From NCBI GenBank assembly GCA_048201975.1, contig DBFBGQ010000094.1, positions 1 through 50,309 on the forward strand: a stretch of DNA of 50,309 nucleotides. Reading direction: 5' to 3'. Shown here in pieces: positions 15,176-23,610 of this stretch (the stretch's first letter is position 1; the number at the start of each line of letters is the position of its first letter). The position numbers and the translations under genes are program-made. Source of the DNA: Egerieenecus sp048201975 (lineage in GTDB: Bacteria; Bacillota; Clostridia; Christensenellales; Aristaeellaceae). The notes below the pieces were generated by a model. It saw only the letters and a list, made by a program, of their open reading frames with translations, had not been told where the DNA came from and did not search any database.

Positions 15176-17617
15176 TTACTCGACCACCTGGATGGTCTTA
15201 GTCAGGTCGCCCACGGTAATGGTATGCTCGCCGGGCTCGTCGATGGTCAGCGTCAGCTCGACCACGCGCCAGCTTCCGCCGTTCACCGCCATAATCTTCT
15301 CGGCGATGACCTCGCCGTCGCAGCTGGCCTGCACCGTGGTCATGCCGTCGTCCCCGTTGTTCCACAGCAGCACATAGGCCTCGAAGGCCTCTCCCGCCTT
15401 GGTTTCAATGACGGAATTGTAGCTGGTGCTGGTGGAGCCGTTGGATTCAGTCACTTCCTCGTGGGTAGCGCGGGGCAGCACCAGCGTGTCATACACGAAT
15501 TCGGGCTCAGCGCCGTACCGCATGCCGTACTGATACTGCAGCAGCGGATCGCCCCAGTTGTTGGGCACGGTGTTGTTTTCGCTGGTCTTCATGGTGGCCA
15601 GCAGCATCATGCGCACCCACTGGTTCGCGCCCTGGTCGCCCGCCAGGTCCTTCCACTGGGCATTGTCCATGCCCTCGTCCCGGGGCAGTTCCTTGACCAC
15701 CATGCCTTCCGGTTCCGCGTCGCCAAAGAGCAGCTTGGCCAGCATGATGGGCTCGGTGGTGGTGATGAAGCCGCCCGCGCCGGTGCCGTGGTCCGCCCCG
15801 CGGGAGAAGGTCAGCGCCAGCACCGCGTCGCCGTTTTCAATCAGGTAAGTGTTGGGGTCCACCGTATTGGCGACGATGACCAGCTTCTTGCCGGCGGCCT
15901 GGGCATCCTCAATGATGAGCTCGGCCGCGTCGTTGATCTGCGTGCAGTCGGCGATCACCACGTCCGCCTCCGCGATGTCCTCCACCACGGTGGCGAAGTC
16001 GGGCAGAACCTCCTTGTAGCCTTCCAGGGTAATGGCGGAAGCGGTGGAGTCGATATACACCTTGATGCCCTTTTCCAGGGGCAGCAGGTTGTCCTCATTC
16101 TTCACCAGAATGGCGGATTCCGCCTGCAGCTGACGCTCCAGCTCCACCACTTCGGGATTGCGGGCAGCCATCAGGGAGTCCGTATCGGTGATTTCCCACT
16201 GCTCCGCGATGTACTCCGCAGAGGCGGAAAGGGCCAACGCTTCCTCCGCGTCGGAGTAGGGATTCTCAAACAGGCCCAGCTCAAACTTGTCCTTCAGCAC
16301 GCGGTAGCAGGTCTCGTAGCAGCGCTCCTCGGAGATCAGGCCCTGGCGCAGCGCTTCGTTGATGCCGTCCCGGTTGGCCTGGCCGCCGTGGCCGTCGCTC
16401 TCATAGTCGCAGGCAAAGGCGCCGATCTGGTCCAGGCCGTTGTTGATGACGAAGGCGTACCGCTCGGGGATGCTCAGGCTCAGGATGTCCACGCCGTCAA
16501 CGGTGACGCCGCCGGAGTTGCTGTCGCCCTGGTCGCCCCAGTCGGAAACGATGATGCCGTCAAAGCCCAGGGTGTCGCGCAGGTAGCTCATGGTTTCCGC
16601 GTCATAGTCCACGTGCACGGTGTTGGTCAGGCCGGTGCCGTAGCCGTTGGTCATGACCCACTTGGGATTGGCCTCCAGGGCAATTTCCCAGGCCGTCATC
16701 CAGTTGTCCACGGTTTGCGCGTCGCTGCGGGCATCCTCGAAGGAGGAGTCGCCGCCGCGGGCGATAAAGTGCTTCATGCAGGCCTCGGTGCCGCCCTCCA
16801 CCTGAATGGCGTTCACCTCCGCCTTGGTCATGGTGCCGGCATATTCGGGATCCTCGCCGTTCCAGCTGCCCAGCTCCTGGCCGTAGGGATGCAGCACCAC
16901 ATGGATGCCCACCGCGCGGCTTTCCAGGGAATACTGCGTCCACAGCTTCTCGGCCAGCTCCAGATCGTTGGCCGAGCCGAAGGCGTCATGGGCGGTGTCG
17001 ATCATGCCGCCCCAGGCGTTGTACTGCCGGTCGTTGGAGATGACCACTGGAATGCCCAGGCGGGTATCCTCCGTCAGCGCCTGCATGGCGTTGTGATAGG
17101 TCACCTGCTCCTGGGGCGTGCCGTTGGTATTGTCCAGGTGGCTGGTGATCTGCAGCTCGTTGATGTAATACCACATGGACTTGGAGGCAAACGTGGCGTT
17201 TTCGTCCGGCACGGTGCTCTCCGTGGAGAACATATAGCGGCTGTCGGAAAAGTCCACGCCCTGGGGATTGCCGCAGGTGTTCACGTGATAGAACAGCCCC
17301 GCCTTTTCCTCCAGGGTCATCTGGTCGTACAGATCCTTGACCCGAACGTCCACGTCCTCCCGCCAGTCCTCATAGGGATCCAGCTGGCCGTTGTTGTTCA
17401 GGTCCTTGAATTTCAGACCATCCACTTCCAAAATGGTTGTCACGCCGTTCAGATAGCCCAGTTCCGCCTGGGTATCCGTGGCCGGGATGATGGTGATGGC
17501 TTCGTTGACCTGCTCGTAGCTGGTAAAGCGCGCCTGCGCGGGCTCTTCCGCCAGCGCGGGCAGGCTCAGGCTGCTGACCAGCAGCATTACTGCCAACATC
17601 CGACACAATGTCTTCAT
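15176..17617 (-). CDS. Secreted GH3-family beta-glycosidase, 813 residues (copy 2)
   Basis: A paralogue of the GH3 enzyme at 9157-11598, with identical length and the same layout. It has a signal peptide ending near PALA (about residue 23), the EF-hand-like loop FKDLNNNGQLDPYEDWR at about 70-86, KHF at 282-284, and the likely nucleophile Asp359 in GIIVSDWG. The C-terminal fibronectin-like part ends in TKTIQVVE, against GAITIVE in copy 1. The ATG has GGAGG 4 nt upstream, a rather short spacing. The gene is divergent from the YesN-type regulator across 368 bp that hold repeated half-sites, which suggests direct control. Its substrate is not known. Confidence 0.9.
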   Translation of the reverse strand: MKTLCRMLAVMLLVSSLSLPALAEEPAQARFTSYEQVNEAITIIPATDTQAELGYLNGVTTILEVDGLKFKDLNNNGQLDPYEDWREDVDVRVKDLYDQMTLEEKAGLFYHVNTCGNPQGVDFSDSRYMFSTESTVPDENATFASKSMWYYINELQITSHLDNTNGTPQEQVTYHNAMQALTEDTRLGIPVVISNDRQYNAWGGMIDTAHDAFGSANDLELAEKLWTQYSLESRAVGIHVVLHPYGQELGSWNGEDPEYAGTMTKAEVNAIQVEGGTEACMKHFIARGGDSSFEDARSDAQTVDNWMTAWEIALEANPKWVMTNGYGTGLTNTVHVDYDAETMSYLRDTLGFDGIIVSDWGDQGDSNSGGVTVDGVDILSLSIPERYAFVINNGLDQIGAFACDYESDGHGGQANRDGINEALRQGLISEERCYETCYRVLKDKFELGLFENPYSDAEEALALSASAEYIAEQWEITDTDSLMAARNPEVVELERQLQAESAILVKNEDNLLPLEKGIKVYIDSTASAITLEGYKEVLPDFATVVEDIAEADVVIADCTQINDAAELIIEDAQAAGKKLVIVANTVDPNTYLIENGDAVLALTFSRGADHGTGAGGFITTTEPIMLAKLLFGDAEPEGMVVKELPRDEGMDNAQWKDLAGDQGANQWVRMMLLATMKTSENNTVPNNWGDPLLQYQYGMRYGAEPEFVYDTLVLPRATHEEVTESNGSTSTSYNSVIETKAGEAFEAYVLLWNNGDDGMTTVQASCDGEVIAEKIMAVNGGSWRVVELTLTIDEPGEHTITVGDLTKTIQVVE

Positions 17618-17666
17618 AGAACCTCCGCCTTTCTCATTCTTTGCGAGGACTCCTCGCATTGCCTTC

Positions 17667-17693
17667 ATCATACTGAATCCGCGCGCCTGTCAA
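17667..17693 (-). promoter_or_regulatory. Promoter of GH3 copy 2
   Basis: On the minus strand TTGACA (17693-17688), a perfect -35, precedes TATGAT (17672-17667) by 15 bp. The short spacer would make it weak without an activator. The first half-site (17704-17710) lies 10 bp upstream of the -35, a typical place for an AraC-type activator. Confidence 0.5.
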
Positions 17694-17703
17694 GCAGGGG
17701 ATT

Positions 17704-17732
17704 CCGGCACACTTTGTCCAAAAAACCGGCAC
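17704..17732. promoter_or_regulatory. Direct-repeat pair CCGGCAC, candidate YesN operator for GH3 copy 2
   Basis: CCGGCAC occurs at 17704-17710 and 17726-17732, 22 bp apart, about two helical turns. AraC-family regulators usually bind such paired direct repeats. The pair sits just upstream of the GH3 promoter. Confidence 0.45.
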
Positions 17733-17854
17733 ATCCCTCTCCGGCCTGGAAAAAGCAGAAACATTCCAGCCAAAAAAACGTCCACAAAACCTGCGCGCAC
17801 AGCCGGCCCGTTCGCTGGGCAAGCCGCAAACGCACGCTCCCGCTCTGGGAAAAT

Positions 17855-17893
17855 CCGGCACTTTCGCCGCAAAAATCTGCACTGTGCAGTTTT
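17855..17893. promoter_or_regulatory. Repeat pair and palindrome, candidate autoregulatory operator
   Basis: CCGGCAC at 17855-17861 and TCTGCAC at 17876-17882 are 21 bp apart. The second is half of the palindrome CTGCAC-T-GTGCAG (17877-17889), flanked by AAA and TTT. The palindrome lies 20 bp upstream of the -10 of the response regulator gene, over the -35 region. Confidence 0.45.
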
Positions 17894-17906
17894 GTCCTGA
17901 AAACTG

Positions 17907-17915
17907 TGGTATACT
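17907..17915 (+). promoter_or_regulatory. Extended -10 promoter of the response regulator gene
   Basis: TGGTATACT is a good extended -10. No good -35 is visible at 17 bp, consistent with dependence on an activator. It lies 70 bp before the ATG. Confidence 0.5.
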
Positions 17916-17985
17916 TGCGGTGGCTGGTTCCCGCGCAGTATCGCGCGGCTGAAGAAAACACCCAGTCCTTTGCAGGAGGGCTTCC

Positions 17986-19461
17986 ATGTACCAAGTGCTG
18001 ATCGTAGACGATGAACTTCCGGCGCTGCGTTTTGTGCGCAGCATTATCGAACAGTTTGCCACAGACTTTCAGGTGGTGCAGACTGCCGTCAGCGGCGAGC
18101 AGGGTTTGGATTTTCTGGCCCGGCATCCCGTGGACCTGCTGATTACGGATATCAGCATGCATGGCATCACCGGGATTGACCTGGCGCTGGAAGCACGCAA
18201 AATCCAGCCCGGCATCCACATCGTCATCATCAGCGGCTACGGCGAGTTTGAATATGCCCAGGGGGCCATTCAGGCCGGGGTGGACGATTACCTGCTCAAG
18301 CCCGTAAGCATCAGCAAGATGACCGCCATGCTCCAGGCCATCGCCAAAAAGCTGGACGCGGAAAGCTCCAGCCGCACCGCGGCGCTGCTCCCCGCCATTG
18401 CCTGCGACCAGGAATTTGACAAGGAAACCGCCTGGCAGCTTTACGGCCGCCGCAGCTTCCGCTTTGCGCTGGTCCGCTGGGGCAACCTGGACATGAACCT
18501 GCCCAAGTCCCTTGCCGCCACCTCGCTGGTACAGCCCGAGGACGGCTATTTCCAGGCCCTGCGCGGCCGGGATGAGGACGAGCGCATCCTCATCGCGCCG
18601 GATTCCCCCATGGAGGATTTGCTGACTCACCTGAGCGTTTACCTGACCCGTCCCGGGGCCATGTCCACCTGGACCGCCGTCTATACCCCCGCCGCCCAGT
18701 CCATTGAGTCGCTGCCCGCTTTTATCAAATGGGCCATCATGCTGCTGCACCGGCAGGTGGTGATTGGCAGGCATCAAATTCTGCAATTTACCGGCGGTTC
18801 CCCCTCGGAGGAAACGCTCCGGCTCCCCGTGGCCGACCTCAAGCAGCTTTCCTACTTCATCAGCACCGGAAAGCACCGCCTGATCAAAGATTATTTCGTA
18901 ACCCTGGCCGTCCAATGGGAGCGGGACCAGGTGCCTCAGCGTCAAGTATGGCACATGGGCCGCCAGCTCATCCATCAAATTGCCACCAGCTATCAGCCCG
19001 TATACAACCGCCTGGAGGAAATCCTGCAGGAGTTTGGCGAGTTGATCCGCTGCGCCAACTCCTACGGCGATCTGATGTCCAGCCTGTACGCCATCGTCTT
19101 TGACAACGGCAGCTTTAAGGACCGGAAGCTCTCCACCCGCGAATTGTACGACTATGCCGTGCAGTACATCGACGCCAACTATGCTCTGCCGCTGAGCATG
19201 CAAAGCGTCTGCGACGAAGTGGGAATCTCTCAGACCTACCTGAGCCGCCTGTTCCGCAAGTACAGCGACACCACCTTCAACGCCTACCTGACCCGCTGCC
19301 GGATGGAGGCCGCCATGCGCCTGCTGCGCGAAAAGCCGGATTACCTGCTACGGGATGTCGCCACCTGCGTTGGCTATGACGACTCTTCCTATTTTACCAA
19401 GGTGTTCCACCAATACACCGGTCAAACGCCCTCGCAGTTCATAGAACATCCGTCCAAATAA
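17986..19461 (+). CDS. YesN-type response regulator with AraC-family DNA-binding domain
   Basis: A 491-residue cytoplasmic regulator. Residues 1-120 form a receiver: DD at 8-9, the phosphorylation site Asp55 in LLITDISMHG, and Lys103 in YLLKPVS. A central region of about 250 residues is not a named domain. The last 100 residues are an AraC-type double helix-turn-helix: LPLSMQSVCDEVGISQTYLS, then FRKYSDTTFNAYLTRCRMEA, and a second unit with VATCVGYDDSSYFTKVFHQY. The ATG has GGAGG 6 nt upstream. YesN proteins pair with YesM-type kinases to control polysaccharide use. No kinase is adjacent; the only YesM-type kinase in the window is at 35130-36926, probably its partner. Confidence 0.93.
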   Translation: MYQVLIVDDELPALRFVRSIIEQFATDFQVVQTAVSGEQGLDFLARHPVDLLITDISMHGITGIDLALEARKIQPGIHIVIISGYGEFEYAQGAIQAGVDDYLLKPVSISKMTAMLQAIAKKLDAESSSRTAALLPAIACDQEFDKETAWQLYGRRSFRFALVRWGNLDMNLPKSLAATSLVQPEDGYFQALRGRDEDERILIAPDSPMEDLLTHLSVYLTRPGAMSTWTAVYTPAAQSIESLPAFIKWAIMLLHRQVVIGRHQILQFTGGSPSEETLRLPVADLKQLSYFISTGKHRLIKDYFVTLAVQWERDQVPQRQVWHMGRQLIHQIATSYQPVYNRLEEILQEFGELIRCANSYGDLMSSLYAIVFDNGSFKDRKLSTRELYDYAVQYIDANYALPLSMQSVCDEVGISQTYLSRLFRKYSDTTFNAYLTRCRMEAAMRLLREKPDYLLRDVATCVGYDDSSYFTKVFHQYTGQTPSQFIEHPSK

Positions 19462-19473
19462 CCAAAATGCATC

Positions 19474-19506
19474 AAGGGGATGCGCCTTCCTGCGGCGCAT
19501 CCCCTT
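19474..19506. terminator. Bidirectional hairpin between converging genes
   Basis: A 13-bp perfect stem, AAGGGGATGCGCC (19474-19486) and GGCGCATCCCCTT (19494-19506), with a 7-nt loop. It lies between the stops of the response regulator and the adenylation gene. T tracts are weak on both sides, so it is called from stem strength and position. Confidence 0.6.
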
Positions 19507-19510
19507 GCCT

Positions 19511-21022
19511 TTACCGTATCATCTCCCGGAGGCGCATCCTGTCTATTTTCATGCTGGCGGTATGCGGCAGCTCGTCCAGGCGCACAAACATATCCGGCAG
19601 CATGTATCTGGCCAACCTCTCCCGCAGGGCCTGCCGGAGCTGTTTTTCATCCAGTTCACCCGCGTAAAAGCACCAGATGCGGTCCTGCTCCCGCTGATAC
19701 AGTATGCAGCTCTCTCCCACGCCCTGCACGTTTCCCAGCGCGGCCTCCACCTCGCCCAGCTCCATCCGGTATCCCATATGCTTGATCTGGTTGTCCCGGC
19801 GGCCCAGCACCATCAGCTGACCGTCCTCCATCCAATAGCCCATGTCCCCGGCGCGGTAGAAGCGTTCGCGCCACCCCTCTTCCAGGGGATCCTCCACCCA
19901 TGCGGCAGCGGTGCGCGCCTCGTCCCGGTAATAGCCGCGGGCAATCCACGGGCTGGACACATACAGCTCCGCAGGCTCGCCAGGCGCCGCAGCCCGGCCA
20001 TCCTCGTCCACAAAGATCACTCGCACCAGCCCAAAGGGTCTCCCCACCGGCAAGCGGCCCTGGGCCCGGTTCTGTGCGTCCACCTTGCCCACCGCCACCG
20101 AAAGCATCTCCGTGGAACCGTAGAAATGCCACCATCCTGCGCCAGGAGCCGCCTGCATCCAGGGCTGCAAGGTTTGCCAGGGCATGGGCTCCCCGGACAT
20201 GATGCCCCAGCGGAGCTCCGGCAGGCACCCCGGCTCCAGGGCGCCCGCGCTGGCCACGCCGGCAAAGCTGGAGGGCGTCATGCACAAAAGCGTCACCCGC
20301 TGCTCCCGCAGGCATTGGAGCATCCTGCGCGGAAAGGACAGTACCCCCGCGGGCAGCAGATACACCGTGGCGCCCAGCGCCACCGGCGGATAGATTTCCA
20401 GCAGGGAATTGGCATAGAAGAACGGCGACTGATTGCCGAACACGACCTCCTCCGTCAGCCCGTACACCTGGATGGTGGCCTCCGTCCAGTGCAGGTAGCT
20501 GAAATGCGTCTGCACCGAACCCTTGGGCACGCCGGTGGAGCCGCTGGTATACAGCACGGACGCCGGGTCGAATACGCTGCTCTGCTCGCGGATCTCCCGG
20601 AGCCTTTGTTCGTCCACGGGGCCCTCCGACGCCTGGCTTTCCAGCAGCACCTGCGCTTCCCCTGCCTGGCATGCCTCCAGGGCCTTGCGCCCCTTCTCGT
20701 CGGCCAGGATGGCCGCGGGCTGCATCAGCGACAGCAGCTGTTCCAGCCGCTGCGCAGGCATGGTAATATCCAGCGGCGCGTAGGCGCACCCTGCGTACAG
20801 CACGCCGAAAATGGCGGGCAGGTTGCGGATGCTTCGCGCATCCATTAGCAGCGCCACCACCTGCCGCGGGCGCGTGACCCGTGCCAGGCTGGAACCGATG
20901 CGGCGGGCGAGCTCCGCCAGCGCCGCAAAGCTCAGGGACTGGCGATCGTCGTAATAGGCAACGCGCTCCGGGACCCGGGCGGCCGTTTCCTCCAGAAGTT
21001 CCAGCATGTTGCGCTTCATCAT
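19511..21022 (-). CDS. AMP-binding adenylation enzyme, second in the dlt-like operon
   Basis: A 503-residue stand-alone adenylation domain that should activate a carboxylic or amino acid as an adenylate. Motifs: VLYTSGSTGVPKGS (phosphate-binding loop), FYGSTEM (A5), YRAGDMGYW (A7), GRRDNQIKHMGYRMELGEVE (A8) and the catalytic lysine in MKIDR near the C-terminus. The ATG at 21022 has AAAGGAG 8 nt upstream. It follows the SGNH gene by 14 bp and is the last gene of the operon. Its A5 motif (FYGSTEM) differs from that of the first adenylation enzyme (MYGPTEI), which suggests a different substrate. The substrate itself cannot be read by eye. No carrier domain is fused. Confidence 0.88.
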   Translation of the reverse strand: MMKRNMLELLEETAARVPERVAYYDDRQSLSFAALAELARRIGSSLARVTRPRQVVALLMDARSIRNLPAIFGVLYAGCAYAPLDITMPAQRLEQLLSLMQPAAILADEKGRKALEACQAGEAQVLLESQASEGPVDEQRLREIREQSSVFDPASVLYTSGSTGVPKGSVQTHFSYLHWTEATIQVYGLTEEVVFGNQSPFFYANSLLEIYPPVALGATVYLLPAGVLSFPRRMLQCLREQRVTLLCMTPSSFAGVASAGALEPGCLPELRWGIMSGEPMPWQTLQPWMQAAPGAGWWHFYGSTEMLSVAVGKVDAQNRAQGRLPVGRPFGLVRVIFVDEDGRAAAPGEPAELYVSSPWIARGYYRDEARTAAAWVEDPLEEGWRERFYRAGDMGYWMEDGQLMVLGRRDNQIKHMGYRMELGEVEAALGNVQGVGESCILYQREQDRIWCFYAGELDEKQLRQALRERLARYMLPDMFVRLDELPHTASMKIDRMRLREMIR

Positions 21023-21036
21023 AGTCGCGGCTCCTT

Positions 21037-22092
21037 TCAGGGTTTGGATGCAAAGGATGGATAGCGGGCGTACCACTGCTCTGCGCAGCGGTCATAGGAG
21101 GCGTAGGCTTCCTCGCCCCGATGGTCCGGCAAGTCCAGCCGCTGGCGCAGATCCTCCGCCAGCTTGCGGGAAAAGGTCATGCTGCCCTTTACGTTCAGGT
21201 GCTGCCAGTCCGCAAAGTCGGAGGAGTAGAGGAGCCCGAAGCGTATGTCGGGATCGTTGTAGTTGATGCCGGTAACGCCGTATTCCTCCGCCACGGCCCA
21301 CAGCGCGTTGTAATACATGTGGTCGTAGGCATAGTCCGGGTTCGGCATGCCGATCAACAGCAGGGTGATGCCCTCCTGCTGGGCCAGCTGGAAAATCTTG
21401 CGGGCATAGGCTTCTTCCCGGCTGTTCAGGTTGCGCTTCATGCTGTTCCACACCAGGGAGGGCCGCTGATGCTGCTCCACCGCGTCCGACTCGATGTATC
21501 CCTTCCAGTCCTGCCCCCGTCCGCCGTTGTCCGGCGGAAAGACGAAATCCTCCGCGGTGATCTGCTTGTAATTGGCATGCACCTGGGGCAGGCCCATGAA
21601 ATAGCTCAGCGCGTCCGCTGGGCTTTCCACGCAGGCAAGCATGGCGCCCAAACGGTTCTCGATGCCTTTGATCCCATAGGTGGACAGGATGGTCCGTCCA
21701 CGCTTGGAGTAGTCCGACCCGTATGCCGCCGGTTTGGCGTCCAGCAGAATGACCTGGGGCCGCTGGGTTTTCAGCGCCTCCCGGATGGTGTAATAGCTCA
21801 CCCAGAAGGGCTGCTCCGCGCTGCACAGGTTATAGGCTGCGATGCCGTACTCATCCCAGAGCACATTGGTATTGATGCCCGAATAAAACAGGCTGGTCCC
21901 CACCGCCAGCACGTCCACGCTGTTGTCCGGCTGACGGTAGAGATTCGCCATGCTGCAGATGCCGTAATCATACTTGGGCGTGAGCACATACGCGGCATAT
22001 GCCAGCAGCGCCATGGCCAGCGCGCAGAAAACCGCCAACCGCAGCCAAAACCTGCGAAGCACGCGCCCGCGCCCTTGCGCTCTTTCCGACAT
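21037..22092 (-). CDS. SGNH-like (DltD/AlgX-type) membrane-anchored acyl-transfer partner
   Basis: A 351-residue protein with one N-terminal membrane helix (about 14-37) and an extracytoplasmic domain. VLAVGTSLFYSGI carries the GTS block I serine of SGNH hydrolases, and DWQHLNVKGS near the C-terminus supplies the Asp-x-x-His block. In dlt and alginate clusters such proteins move acyl groups from the MBOAT protein to the polymer. It lies between the MBOAT gene (15 bp upstream) and the second adenylation gene (14 bp downstream), which supports a DltD-like role. It is shorter than, and not clearly alignable to, classical DltD. The start has a G-rich ribosome binding site. Confidence 0.72.
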   Translation of the reverse strand: MSERAQGRGRVLRRFWLRLAVFCALAMALLAYAAYVLTPKYDYGICSMANLYRQPDNSVDVLAVGTSLFYSGINTNVLWDEYGIAAYNLCSAEQPFWVSYYTIREALKTQRPQVILLDAKPAAYGSDYSKRGRTILSTYGIKGIENRLGAMLACVESPADALSYFMGLPQVHANYKQITAEDFVFPPDNGGRGQDWKGYIESDAVEQHQRPSLVWNSMKRNLNSREEAYARKIFQLAQQEGITLLLIGMPNPDYAYDHMYYNALWAVAEEYGVTGINYNDPDIRFGLLYSSDFADWQHLNVKGSMTFSRKLAEDLRQRLDLPDHRGEEAYASYDRCAEQWYARYPSFASKP

Positions 22093-22107
22093 CCGCGTCC
22101 GCCCCCC

Positions 22108-23610
22108 TTAAAATTGCGTATACAGGAACGCCGTGCCGTCATAGCCCGCTCCGTACACGCCAAATATCAGCACCGCCAACAGCAGCGCCAGCAGCAATGG
22201 CCAGCGGACGATGATCCGCCCCCGGGCCAGCCTGCCGCAGACATCCACCTTCCGCTCGCAAAGCAGGTCCACCGCCAGCACCGCCGCCGCGCCCGCCAGC
22301 GCAATGCCCCATTCCATTCCGGGCATGAGGGACGCCAGACAGGCCGCCGCATCCTTGAATGTCCAGTTTTCAAAGCTCTGCCGCAGCAGCGCGAAGCTCG
22401 CCTCCGCGCTGTCCTGAAAGGCGAAATACTGCGCAAAGCCCACCGCCAACCAGGTGCGGACCAGCTGTACCGGACGCATCCAGCCCTCCTTGGGCAGCTT
22501 CAGCACCCGGCGCATGATTTTCCACAGCGGTTCCAGCAGCATGGAGAGCGCCATGATCAGCCCGAAATACCCTCCATAGAGCACCGCGTTCCAGCTGGCG
22601 GAGTGCCATAGCCCAATGAGCAGGAATACGCACAAGGTAGCCAGCGCGCTGGGCAGCATACGCCCCGCCCGCTTGCCCAGCCAGCCTTCCGCCCGTTTCC
22701 CCAGCGCGATCCCCGCACGGGAGGTGGTCAGCGGATACAGCACATAGGAGCGGAACCACGCCCCCAGGGTGATGTGCCATCGCCGCCAGTAATCCGCAAC
22801 GCTCCGGGCAAAGAAGGGCCGCCGGAAGTTCACGGGCAGACAGATGCCCAGCATGCGCGAAAAGCCGCGCACCACATCCATGCCCCCGGAAAAGTCCATA
22901 TACAGCCGCAGGGCGTACAGCCCCACGCACAGCATAATCAGCCACCCCGGCAGGGTTTCGCCCTTGAGCAGCGCCTCCGTGGTGGGCGCAAGCCGGTCCG
23001 CGATAACCATTTTTTTGAAGTATCCCCACAGCAGCAGCTGGAAGCCGGACACGAATTCCGCCGGATCCAGGGCATGCCCCGTGGTCAGCGGCCCGGACAG
23101 CTCTCTCCAGGTGGAGATGGGGCCCTGGGAAAGCTGCGGAAAGAACCCCAGAAACAGCCACACCCGCGCCGGGTTGGCCTGGGCCGGCGCCTTTCCCCTG
23201 TATACGTCCACCAGATAGCCCGCGGACTGAAAGGTGAAGTAGCTCAGCCCCAGGGGCAGAGCCAGCTCCCACACGGACAGGACCGGTTGCCGCTCCGTGT
23301 CGAAGCAGGCGTTGACCCATTGGGCAAAGGCGGGCTGATATTTCAGCAGAAGCATGGCCCCGAAGTCCAGCGCCAGGAGCGCCGCCAGCACCGCCCGCCG
23401 TCCGCGGCGCATCCTCGTCAGCGCCCACGCGCCGCCCCAGCTCACCAGCGTCAACGCGGTCAGATGCGCCAGCGTCTGCCAGCCGGATGCCGCCGCATAC
23501 GCCGCGCTGGCCGCCAACAGCATGTACCACCGCAGCCGCAGGGGCGTCAGGTAATAGCACAGCAGTACCCCCGCGCCAAAGAGCAGAAATTCACCCGAAA
23601 GTATGCTCAT
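22108..23610 (-). CDS. MBOAT-family O-acyltransferase (DltB/AlgI-like)
   Basis: A 500-residue membrane protein with about eleven predicted helices. The MBOAT signature is clear: SYFTFQSAGYLVDVYRG, YMDFSGGMDVVRG, then YWRRWHITLGAWFRSYVLYP with His280, and the catalytic His337 in LIGLWHSASWNAVLYGG. MBOAT proteins pass an activated acyl group across the membrane. The ATG at 23610 has AGGAGG 6 nt upstream and overlaps the end of the adenylation gene by 20 bp, so the genes are translationally coupled. With the carrier protein and adenylation enzyme it gives the core of a DltABC-like machine. The length is closer to AlgI/PatA than to typical DltB (about 400 residues). Confidence 0.92.
   Translation of the reverse strand: MSILSGEFLLFGAGVLLCYYLTPLRLRWYMLLAASAAYAAASGWQTLAHLTALTLVSWGGAWALTRMRRGRRAVLAALLALDFGAMLLLKYQPAFAQWVNACFDTERQPVLSVWELALPLGLSYFTFQSAGYLVDVYRGKAPAQANPARVWLFLGFFPQLSQGPISTWRELSGPLTTGHALDPAEFVSGFQLLLWGYFKKMVIADRLAPTTEALLKGETLPGWLIMLCVGLYALRLYMDFSGGMDVVRGFSRMLGICLPVNFRRPFFARSVADYWRRWHITLGAWFRSYVLYPLTTSRAGIALGKRAEGWLGKRAGRMLPSALATLCVFLLIGLWHSASWNAVLYGGYFGLIMALSMLLEPLWKIMRRVLKLPKEGWMRPVQLVRTWLAVGFAQYFAFQDSAEASFALLRQSFENWTFKDAAACLASLMPGMEWGIALAGAAAVLAVDLLCERKVDVCGRLARGRIIVRWPLLLALLLAVLIFGVYGAGYDGTAFLYTQF

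Larger units (their letters stand above)
17618..17985. other. Regulatory intergenic region between GH3 copy 2 and the response regulator
   Basis: A 368-bp gap with no gene. It holds a promoter for each direction and four GCAC-ending half-sites arranged as two direct-repeat pairs (17704/17726 and 17855/17876). The middle part, about 17735-17850, shows nothing else I can name. Confidence 0.6.

Noticed and set aside
15062..18001. A 979-codon plus-strand frame opposite GH3 copy 2
   Set aside because: It is the antisense frame of a gene with a clear signal peptide, catalytic motifs and ribosome binding site. The product is His, Gly and Val-rich without domain patterns.
17668..19203. A 511-codon minus-strand frame opposite the response regulator
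   Set aside because: The opposite strand encodes an intact receiver and AraC domain; this frame has no recognisable motif.
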